NCBI GenBank assembly: GCA_034370585.1
Contig: CP139750.1
Coordinates: 12,756,501-12,820,500 of the forward strand
Source of the DNA: Fragaria x ananassa
Lineage: Eukaryota; Streptophyta; Magnoliopsida; Rosales; Rosaceae
Direction of reading: 5' to 3'
Length of the DNA: 64,000 nt
Shown here: piece by piece, positions 11,649 to 20,671 of the stretch
Layout of the letters: each line of letters opens with the position of its first letter
Position numbering within the stretch: position 1 is the first letter of the stretch
Notes under the pieces: model-generated
The model's database searches: none
Seen by the model: the letters and a program-made list of their open reading frames with translations, nothing else
What the model was told of the DNA's origin: nothing
Position numbers and translations under genes: made by a program

Positions 11649-11692
11649 CTGAAAGCCTTCATCTTTCTGGCTTTGGATTTCTTCATCTTCAT
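11649..11692 (-). CDS. Possible short first exon of MBD-like copy 2 (or 5' UTR exon)
   Basis: ATG at 11692 opens 14 Met/Lys-rich codons followed by a GT donor at 11648. Position and phase match the 8149-8207 exon of copy 1, which supports a shared duplicated leader, but coding status is unclear. Confidence 0.28.
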
Positions 11693-11829
11693 TAAATCCC
11701 TAGCTTTGTTGTGTTCTCTTATTCAAAATTTGGGAAAGTGATGGATACGACATCGTTCCATCTCGTGTAAATTATTATCTCATTTTTTTTTTGAAAAGAT
11801 ACTTATTTTTTTTCCGACAATATAAAAAG

Positions 11830-12360
11830 AAAAACAACCTCAAATTAAAAATATCTTATTACAACCACCACTTAGAGAGTCAAAATAAAAAGGCTGACTA
11901 GCTGCAATAGGAAGAGATCTGCTCCAAGCTTGTGTTCCAATTTTATGTCTCAGTTTTGCAATAGCATCCGCCACGAAATTCGCTTCTCAATGAATATGTG
12001 AACATGTGTGAAAGAAACTTGACCAATTTGAGAGGCAAGGAGGAGAATGTCTTTTACAAGAACTTGAATCTTCTAAGGAGTAAAACATGTATCATTGATG
12101 GAATTGATTAAGATTTGAGAATCTCATTCAACTAAAATTTTCTAAAAACCATGGATCCATGCTGCTAAAAGACCCACACGTAAAGCAGAAGCTTCAACTG
12201 TGAGAAAATCATTAGGGCCAATATGTTTTGTAGATGCTAAGACAGGTTGACCATATGCATCTCTAAAAACAAAGTCTGAAGGGGCAGAATGATTCTGGAC
12301 AGATCAGTCAAAATTGAGCTTATGTGTCTAAGGAGGAGGAGGAGCATGCCAATGAATAGG
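11830..12360 (-). pseudogene. RNase H domain relic of a LINE-type element
   Basis: On the minus strand, starting near 12350, the translation reads PPPPP then KLNFD, a block with FVFRDAYGQPV, a VEASALRVGLLAAW block, then SQILINSINDT and a VADAIAKL-like end after a frame change. This is the plant LINE-associated RNase H (RVT_3) pattern. At least four in-frame stops interrupt it, two of them at positions where Trp is usual (TAG in place of TGG). No reverse transcriptase is attached. It is a dead, 5'-truncated fragment. Confidence 0.7.
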
Positions 12361-12611
12361 CTTAACAAACCTGCAAAATTTCTTAGGGTAAGTTGTATTA
12401 ACAGTAGAATAATACCGAAAAAGTTTATCTGCAGAGTAAACAACATTTTCAGGATGGACAGAACGGTTTCTATTAAAAAGATACTTGTTGTAGAATACAA
12501 AAATCAAAGAGAAAGCAAAAGCCAGAGAATAGTACTTTGGTGTAATATCAGTAAACACTATTTACATAAGAACTAATTAGGTGATACTAGACAGCTTACT
12601 TATTGCCGGGG

Positions 12612-12613
<2 letters not shown>

Positions 12614-12642
<29 letters not shown>
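12614..12642. repeat. (GA)n microsatellite
   Basis: About 14 uninterrupted GA units following a G-run. Confidence 0.95.
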
Positions 12643-13057
12643 CATGGCAGTTTTGTAAATTATCAAACACTAAGGACATATGACAGAATGGTTATTACGC
12701 AAGCATTACAACAAGCATGGCAGAGTCGTAAATCATCAGAGAAACGAGGGCAAAACGGTAATTTCTACGACTGATGAACATAGCATGAATAGTGTCCACG
12801 ACCACTAGCAAATAGTATATTGTAAATATGTTCGATGTTACCGCCATTTTCGAAATATTTGCTTCGTTTGCTCTATGCAAGTAACATTATCCTCATCCTC
12901 ATAGATGTATCTAAGGCCTTGTTTGGTAACATGGAAAGGAAATTTGTTCCTTTGTATTTCTCATGAGAAAGTAAAATAAAGAGAAACTCGTCCGAATGGT
13001 ATACGAACTTTTGCTCCTTATATATTTTGGTATATCAAGTTTTAAAAATATCATAAC

Positions 13058-13526
13058 GGTATCTCATGTTTCCATCCCGACCTAAGATTGGCATATATAG
13101 CCATTAAGACGACCAATTTACCCTTAAGTTCTCTTTTTTCTTAGTTTTTTTATATTTGTTTTCATATTCCAGAAATATTAGAAGAGGTTTTAGAATTTGA
13201 TGATTTAGGTTGGCCTTCATAAACTTGAAGAAGATTGAAGAAGGGAAACATACAGAAGTTCAATCCTTATTGTTTTCGCTGACACTCGAGGATATTGTTG
13301 TTGCCGTTGACATTCAAAGATGATTGAGATGAAGAATTGATTATTAACAAGGAGAAAGTGACAATGAATTTTTTATCTATGTTCCTAAAAATATAAAAAG
13401 CCAAAAAAAGAAAATTGGAATATGAAAACAAAGAATAAAAACTAAGAAAAAAAAAAGATAATTTAAGGGTAAATTGGTCATCTTTTTTGTTTTTAGGGTC
13501 TGAGGGTAAATTAATCATCTTAATGG

Positions 13527-13562
<36 letters not shown>

Positions 13563-13594
13563 AATCTTAGGTCCGGATGGAAACATGAGATACC
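13058..13594. repeat. Foldback (inverted-repeat) element
   Basis: The left arm from 13058 (GGTATCTCATGTTTCCATCC) is repeated as its reverse complement ending at 13594. The similarity continues through CCTAAGATTGG, a CCATTAAGA block, AATTTACCCTTAA and TTCTTAGTTTTT. The right arm is longer because it contains an (AT)n tract (13528-13560) and an extra copy of the AATTTACCCT segment. The loop, about 13190-13400, has no recognisable gene. It looks like a nonautonomous DNA element; no target-site duplication was established. Confidence 0.72.
13528..13560. repeat. (AT)n microsatellite
   Basis: About 16 AT units inside the right arm of the foldback element. Confidence 0.95.
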
Positions 13595-13646
13595 AATTAG
13601 TCATCTTGATGACTATATATACCAATTTCTCTAAAATAAACTTCTC

Positions 13647-13911
13647 AATAGTTTTTCTTTATGTTGTTAGGGATCGTTGGGAAATCAATGAGAAAACATC
13701 AGTTTGTTTCCATTTTGATGTTTGGGTTTGTGAAAGGAAAGAAAACTAAATCATTTTGAAATCTCATTTATGTCCTCATATATCAAAATATATAGTTGAC
13801 AAGTTTCATAGATAAAATTGTTAATAAAAATTCTCAACAAGAATATAAATGTATTTATGCTATGTATTTAGTTAATGCACATTTAATGTTGGGAAAATAG
13901 AAGAAAAGTTG
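13647..13911. repeat. Dispersed repeat, copy A (direct repeat of 18771-19023)
   Basis: About 260 bp match 18771-19023 in the same orientation with scattered substitutions and small indels, starting AATAGTTTTTCTTT and including GGGATCGTTGGGAAATCAAT and a CTCATATATCAAAATATATA block. Copy A loses similarity at about 13911, before a (CT)n run. It is likely a nonautonomous DNA element; its terminal repeats were not resolved. Confidence 0.8.
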
Positions 13912-13929
13912 GTTCATGTTCATAGAAAA

Positions 13930-13952
13930 CTCTCTCTCTCTCTCTCTCTCTC
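13930..13952. repeat. (CT)n microsatellite
   Basis: About 11 CT units immediately after repeat copy A. Confidence 0.95.
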
Positions 13953-14959
13953 AGTGCAGCAGTGCACGGGTAAGCTACCTAGTATACCGCTAATCCAAAC
14001 TACATTATCCAGCCCGAGGAACCATACCTAACCCAAATGGTTCTCGTCCTCTTATGATTCAAAACTCATTCTATATTCTTAAAACTGAAAACGATCTCTA
14101 CACATTTCAGAGAGATCAGCCTCCATACAGAGAGAGGGGGCAATCTACTCATGATCATCCGAACAAGGCTATGAGTCAGAAGAGAGGAAACTGCTCTTAT
14201 GACGCGGAGTGAAGGAAGCGCTCCGATCCTTTCTATAACGGCTGATAGGCAGCGATTATGTGGGGAGCTTATCCTTGACTTGGATTGTTTGTTATGCTCT
14301 GTGTGTTTTAATTTATAATAAATTATGTTTAAAGTACTTAATTTAGTGAGTGTGTTGATTTGTATTATAAAGTAGATTGAAAGACTTCATTGCTTCCACC
14401 AGTGAACTCTTAGCTTTATGTTTGGATGTTTGTCTCACCATTCTGATGGTTTGTAATGACTTGCAAAAGTTAGTTCAGTAGCAAATTTTTTTACAGCATT
14501 CTACAATACTCTCATAGAGCATGACAGACTTGTATCATGGACTTACTCATTTTTTTTGCTTCAATTTGTTTTAAATGAAGCATTTGAAATATGTATTGAG
14601 CCGAATTTCATTACAATAACGGTGGTTGTCCAAAGGAGTTTAATTGAACCTATTAGATGGATAAATGGTGTATAATTATGTTTTGTCATCCGGTTACATA
14701 AAAAATTGTATAACATTTTATAAAGATATGAGCAATCCGAAGTGCTTCGGTATGCAATAAAAATTATTATTATTATTATTATTATTTTTAAACACAATGA
14801 TTGTGAAAACGAGAGTCTTAATCTTTATGTGCATTCCACATGGGGGATCCTATATCCTAACCATTTCATATACATATGTCGTTATTATGAACCAGACAAA
14901 TTGTTTATCTTTGTTTTTGAACTTAGTGATGGTTTGGTTCTTAACTAAAATGAGTAAGT
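13953..14959. other. Intergenic, no gene seen
   Basis: AT-rich sequence with an ATT trinucleotide run at 14763-14787. No exon with coding character was found on either strand. Confidence 0.5.
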
Positions 14960-15843
14960 TGTGACAACCCGGAATTTTAATATATATATATATACCTATT
15001 TTACCAATTTGTTTTATATATATATATTACATATATGTATATATATATAGGTATCTGATTGTATATGTATATGCATACATGTGTGTATAATAGTATTATT
15101 ATGAAATTCTTGTTATTTAGTTTGTCTTTTCTTCTTGTTATGTTTTAGTTTAATTGGTTTGGAAGAGTTTTAAGCTCATATTCAAACATTTGATCCAATA
15201 CCTGTTAACCCAAATCCAAGCCCAAACATGATATAGCTAGGAAAAAAACTGTTGTCGTGAGATTGCAGAACGACTGCTTTCTTCTTCAACAACTTCTTCT
15301 CCTTTCACCGCCTTCTCCTCCTTGACCGAATTCTTCTTCTTTCCGACCAGATATTTCCCAATCTGAAACTTTGCCGTCTTGAAACCCAGAAACCGTCGTA
15401 GAAAAGCTTAAACAATAGAAACCGCCTTGGAGAAATAGCAGGTGTCAAGGTGGTGGAGAATAAGTTACCTATTGGGACTCCTCAAAGCTAGATTCCAAGT
15501 CTAGTACCTAAACGGGTAAGGTTTAGATTGAACAATTCAATTTTGCTTCCTTTGTTTGTGTCTTGGTGTGTGGGTCTTTTTTGAAATGAAATGCGACTAG
15601 GCCAAAATTAATCCAATAATTCGATTATTGGGAAGACTTTATAAATGATTCAGATCAAGTAGAAAAAGGAGCCTGACAGCATGAAGGATGGTGTGGGAGC
15701 TAGAAACACATTACGGTGATGAAAATTGGACTGAGTTTTAGCGTTAAATTCCTGGGAAGGATCTGGGTTTCAATGATGGGGATTGAAGGATGGCTGGTGG
15801 GGTTTTGGCTTGAAGGTTTGAATTTTGTGTTAGAGATGGGCTT

Positions 15844-16227
15844 GGCGTGCATGCGGGCTGCACGTCTTTCTTCTTCGCGAAGTTTCCCTGCGCGGAGCAA
15901 TCTCGCCTCACCTGGGAGCCATCTCGCCTCACCTGGGAGCCATCTCGCCTCGCCTGGAAGCAATCTCGCCTCTCCTGGGAGCCATCTCACCTCGCCTGGA
16001 AGCCATCTAGCCTCGCTTGGAAGCAACCTCGCCTCACCTGGGAGCCATCTCGCCTCGCCTGGAAGCCATCTCGCCTCGCTTGGAAGCAACCTCGCCTCGC
16101 CTGGAAACCATCTCACCTGGCTTGGAAGCAACCTCGCCTCGCCTGGGAGCCATCTCACCTAGCCTGGAAGCCATCTCGCCTCGCTTTGCGTGTATGCGGG
16201 CTGCGCGTCTTTCTTCTTCGCGAAGTC
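15844..16227. repeat. Minisatellite flanked by direct repeats of about 40 bp
   Basis: GCATGCGGGCTGCACGTC with TTTCTTCTTCGCGAAGT at about 15849-15884 recurs at about 16194-16229 as a near copy directly after the array. Farther out, the sequence around 15670-15715 (CCTGACAGCATGAA, GGTGTGGGAGCTAGAAAC) recurs at 16267-16312. The module was therefore duplicated with the minisatellite in between. Confidence 0.75.
15901..16186. repeat. 21-bp minisatellite, about 13 units
   Basis: The unit is close to CTCGCCTGGGAGCCATCTCG plus one base, repeated with substitutions that alternate between GGGAGCC and GGAAGCA forms. Because the unit is a multiple of three with few stop triplets, several frames on both strands stay open over the array (heptapeptide repeats). 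These open frames are a consequence of the repeat and not evidence of a gene. Confidence 0.9.
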
Positions 16228-17312
16228 CCCGTTCGTGATTCAGATGGCCTAAAAATTGAAAGGAGCTTGACAGCATGAAAGCATGGTGTGAGAGCTAGAA
16301 ACGCACTGCGGTGAGAGAATTTAGGGGTTTTCTGGGTAAGGGATTCTTGGAAAAAGTAGAGATCAAAGGTGGCTGTTTGGAATGGTCATTAAGGATTGGA
16401 TTAGGTGCTTGGAGGCTTGAAGGATTGAATGTTTGAGGACATGAAAGTTGTTTCTAGGCGTTTTTTCTGAGTTTTACCAGATTCTCCTCCCCTTTTCTAC
16501 TGTAGGGATTCGCCTTTTATAGGCTCAATGGATGAAGTTTTGATGAACAAAAGCATGTGAATATCTGGGTAAAACAAAGTAGTCTTCTGGATACATGATT
16601 TCTGCCTTAAAACCAAGGAAAAGAAGCTTTCTTGATAAGCTTACTCGTGATGACTGCTAATTGCTGCAGTGATAGAGACATGATAGCACAAAACCCAGAA
16701 CGACATGGACAAGAGAGATTGTGAAGACTGAGCTTGTGGTTTGGGGAGAAGATGACACTCCTTGACCGGTTTCAAGGGTTCTCCTTAGCAAGATAAGGTG
16801 ATAGCTTTGAGAGATCATGGCTTGGATCAGGTATATGGTTGCTGCAAGGAGGGAGGAATTTGGGTAATTGGTTGCTGCGGGGAAGAAGAAGTCAAAAGAC
16901 TTGGGAAACGGGAACTGACTTTGGTTTAAGCATAGTTGGGTCTTAGGTCTAAAGGAAAGTAAAGGATCGGCCCAATATTCTCATGCATGTTCACCATTTC
17001 ATTTATCGGTTGAAGTTGTTGGGCTTGGATTTCGGGCCCAAGACTGAAATCACCAACGACGTCAAATCAACAAATGGGCATTTTGCGTTTCCGTAACCTT
17101 CCACACCATACCACATCTGCAAGCCCAAGAGCATGATTGTGGCTTGGGTCCACATGCGTGACATGACTTCGATTAAATACGTAACTTTTGCATTTCCGAA
17201 TGTAACTCACATGTGTATTTTGTTATTGGGCTTGTAATATGTATTAAGCATGAATATTGATTTTTTGGGTATCAACACTTGGACGCCAAGTTTTTCCTCT
17301 TTTCTTGAACAC

Positions 17313-17320
17313 TATAAATA
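17313..17320 (+). promoter_or_regulatory. TATA box, duplicated copy 1
   Basis: TATAAATA in a CACTATAAATAGG context, followed about 50 bp later by a GA-rich leader-like sequence. The second copy is at 17594-17601. Promoter function is inferred from motif and context. Confidence 0.45.
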
Positions 17321-17370
17321 GGCAACGTGTTCTGCATTTTGAGATAGGTTTTCAGAAATTTTTTCCTACT

Positions 17371-17402
<32 letters not shown>

Positions 17403-17593
17403 TTGTTGTTGTAGGGAATTGGTAGAAGAACTCAGGTTAGATTCTTTTTACATTCTGACCAATTGGTTGTGTTAATATGCTCTTAGTTTGTGAATTTAGA
17501 ATTTGACATCACTTTGGAATCTTTTTATGATTGTTTGTTGTAGGGAATTTATTTGTGTCTTGGACGCCAAGTTTTTCCCATTTTCTTGAACAC

Positions 17594-17601
17594 TATAAAT
17601 A
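17594..17601 (+). promoter_or_regulatory. TATA box, duplicated copy 2
   Basis: TATAAATA in the same context as 17313-17320 and with the same spacing to the GA run. Confidence 0.45.
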
Positions 17602-17804
17602 GGTAACGAGTTCTGCATTTTGAGATAAGTTTTCAGAAATTTTTTCCTACTTAGAGAGAGAGAGAGAGAGAACTTGTAGGGAATTGGTAGAAGAACTCAG
17701 GTTAGATTCTTTTTACATTCTGACCAATTGGTTGTGTTTATATGCTCTTAGTTTTTGAATTTAGAATTTGACATCACTTTGGAATATTTGTATGATTGTT
17801 TATT

Positions 17805-18770
17805 TGATTGAATAGTTGCTATTAAGAATTGGTTTTGTTGTTGAATTCTATGACAAGTATGATTACTAATCATTTAGTTTTGGTTATCTTTGATTTGATT
17901 TCTTTGTTAGCCAAATCAGTTCTTTTATGTTATTAGCAGGTAGAGAATCAAGTTTATGTTGTTGTTGTTAAAATCTCAGAGTCTGAAACACTTTACTTAG
18001 AACTTGAGACATAGACTTACATCAGCAATTTTTCTCTACTGTATCTAAACTTTGGAAAATCATAAGTATTTGTAGAAAAATCCTTTTGCTGCGATTTTAG
18101 TTCTCAAATAATATTTAGGTTGTCATTTACAATTGTTATGAAGAGACTAGCCTGAAATTCTTAGCCGAGCTATACTGTTTTTTGCCAAAAATGTATGCTG
18201 GTCAGGAAGTTAGGCATACATTTTCTGATTTTGTTTCTTTGCTCTTAGTCTCAATGTTCACCAATGATTCTTGCTTCTTTTGGTATGATATTATACAGAT
18301 GTAGAGATTTAGATTATAAGGTACTTATACATGTTATTTGTTTCTTAATTTGAAGGTAGAAACCATGATTTTGGTTTGCTTAAAGCTAGCTATAAGGTTC
18401 AGAACTACTTTTACTTGTTACTTCTTTATTTTGTTGTTTGTGTGATGCTTTAGTTCAGTTTTGTGTGATTTCTTTTTGTTTTAACACCAAAATGTCTATA
18501 TTAAATACCTAGAAGTTTTGTTCTACTTGGAGTTTATGTTTTTGCCTTCAAATACTTTACATAGGCTTTCGTATCCATCCTCCACCGCCGATCTTGCCGC
18601 CATCGATCCAAACCAGACACACACTTTCTCATCAAGGACACAAATCTCAGACCCCAGCCAAAGGTCGCAAGAGCAGCCACAAGAGGCTTGACCACCACGT
18701 CCCGTCCGACGACGACGTCGCTATGACGTGCCGCCGGACGGAGGAAGAAAACCAAGGGGAGGCGTGTTCT
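17805..18770. other. Non-coding stretch ending in a GC-rich island
   Basis: 17805-18535 is T-rich, intron-like or UTR-like sequence. 18575-18770 is clearly GC-rich with several CG dinucleotides and a GACGACGACGTCG stretch. It has open frames on both strands but no recognisable domain, and it stops exactly at repeat copy B. Confidence 0.4.
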
Positions 18771-19023
18771 AATAGTTTTTCTTTTTGTTGTTTGGGATCG
18801 TTGGGAAATCAATGAGAAAACATGAGTTTGTTTCCATTTTGATGTTTGGTTTGTGCAAGGAAAGGAAACTAAATCATTTTGAAATCTCATTTATGTCCTC
18901 ATATATCAAAATATATAGTTGACAAGTTTCATAGATAAAATTGTTAATAAAAATTTTCAATAAGGATATAAATGTATTTATGCTATGTAATTAATGCACA
19001 TTTAATATTGGGAAAGTAGAAGG
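18771..19023. repeat. Dispersed repeat, copy B (direct repeat of 13647-13911)
   Basis: Same orientation as copy A, about 5.1 kb away. Copy B continues to about 19130 with sequence not present in copy A, ending in a CACACCAAACA-containing stretch whose reverse complement TGTTTGGTGTG resembles the TGTTTGGGATC near the left end. This may be its terminal inverted repeat. Confidence 0.75.
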
Positions 19024-19130
19024 AAAAATGAATATTTTGGAGGATGGAAAGATTGAATTTTCCTCATATTTTCATGCCTTAAAAGAAAGTTGTTCCTTTT
19101 CTTGTGCACACCAAACATAAGAAAGTAACA

Positions 19131-20671
19131 ACTTTATTTTCTCAAGCTCTTAATTCCATGAAACAAACAAACGAGGCGTAAGTTCGTTTGTGGTGGTTCT
19201 CAAACCATAAAAGATTTAAATATGCATAATTATGAAATATGCATAATTATGAAACTCAACCATATACATTCGAGTCTCGAGAAGAGCTACCAACTGGAAT
19301 CTTCATATTATAAGGATTAGTTAGGAGTCGCAACAATTTTAATTTTTGAACATGACTTCTTTTCAAATATATGATTTACATTTCAGGTTTTGTCCGTTTT
19401 GAAATTGAAATTGCTGCAATTCATTCGGTTCAAACTGAGGACAAAAATCAAGAGTTTCTAAAAAACATTAGATGTAAGCTTATTCATACAGAGCCTAAAG
19501 GAGGTGTTAACCACTGTGCATATGACGGTAGAAAACGCTAATCATGATCACTTTTACATTATTTTTATTTCAGTGTATGTAAGGATAACTCCATACAAAA
19601 TCGTATGTACTCCAACCATCATGTGTAACCTGTGAATATATGAACAATTTTGCACCTCCAAATTAAGGTCTCTAATCACTGAGCATGATCTTCTGATTTT
19701 TCTCTCATCCATCTCGCATGGTAATGCTATTTAAATAGATTTACCAAATAAGTTGCTGGATCTGCTTTATAAATATATCTATAGGGTTGCTAAGCAGCTT
19801 TAAAATGCATATCCAAGTTATGTTATTGTGGGTTTTCAGGATATTAGAGTAAATTAAAGTGTCGTTTATACATATAGTTCTATTTAGTCAAACTTAGCCT
19901 TGTTACAAGGGTTTACACTTAAATAATTCACTGCTGTGATTATTATCTGTTAAAAAAAAAACTATTTATATGAGTTAGAACTAAATGTAAAAAATTACAG
20001 TGGTGTAATTCATGATAGATGTCAATCATGTCATTAACAAAAGCTACTATGACATGAGCTGCTATGAGCCTATGACTAGTATATGTCATAGTACATTGTA
20101 TATTACTGAAAAAAGTTACATTTTGGAGCAAGGGGATTACATAAAAACATGAAGAACATACATATCTTTTCATCAACTGCTATAAAACTTCACATGATGT
20201 GAGTCTACATAACCTATTGATAACCGGTTGATTATCTCTTCAAAAAGGTTATATAACTACAAGGTCTAGCAACTCCTTTTCCTCTATCGTTGGCACCATT
20301 GTTGAGTTGAGTTTTATAAAAGTTTAGAACATGGCATTAACAGAGACCTGAAAAAGTGTTTTCCGGTTAGAGAACAAAGACACAATGATAATACATCCGG
20401 TGCTACTCCACATCGATAATGTATGTACATTGCAGTTACAAACTTACAATTACAAATTCCGATGGCGTCCGTCGTTGAACTGTGTTCTACATCTATGAGA
20501 CATTATTGACTCGTCTCAATGGCAGCAATAAATCATTCTTTAATCTTCCCTATCCAATTGCCACTTATCAGGAAATATAGAACATCCTTTACAGTATTTG
20601 ATCGGTATACTTCAGTAGCCAAATATTTCACATTGTCACAAGAGAAGCATACAACTTCATTTTCCCTAGCC
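19131..20671. other. Intergenic and 3' flank of DGD2
   Basis: No gene recognised on either strand. The right part, from about 20345, is the likely 3' UTR of DGD2. The rest is AT-rich with no clear repeat. Confidence 0.5.

Larger units (their letters stand above)
14960..17277. mobile_element. Candidate LTR-type or LARD-like repeat, boundaries uncertain
   Basis: The segment opens TGTGACAACCCGGAATTTT, which resembles the start TGTCACACCCCAATTTTTGA of the well-delimited LTR-type element at 34818. It continues with TA-rich sequence, a pyrimidine-rich stretch (15260-15400) and a minisatellite module, but no coding domain. The matching right terminus was not found, so this is a resemblance only. 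Confidence 0.3.
17278..17804 (+). repeat. Tandem duplication of a promoter-like segment
   Basis: Unit 1 (17278-17540) and unit 2 (17559-17804) share CTTGGACGCCAAGTTTTTCC, a TATA box, a TTCTGCATTTTGAGATA block, a (GA)n run and GGGAATTGGTAGAAGAACTC. The GA run is longer in unit 1 (17372-17401) than in unit 2 (17653-17671). Offset between units is 281 bp. No coding exon follows that I can support. Confidence 0.85.

Noticed and set aside
13954..13982. Hairpin GTGCAGCAGTGCAC followed by CTAG and T, like a Helitron 3' end
   Set aside because: The stem is only five base pairs, no matching 5' end or related copies were found in the window, and it adjoins a (CT)n run.
15700..16278. Overlapping open frames on both strands with heptapeptide repeats
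   Set aside because: They follow from a 21-bp tandem repeat without stop triplets in several frames, and have no start context, flanking exons or known domain.
18534..18890. 118-codon minus-strand open frame
   Set aside because: It crosses from a GC-rich island into repeat copy B and shows no domain or splice structure.
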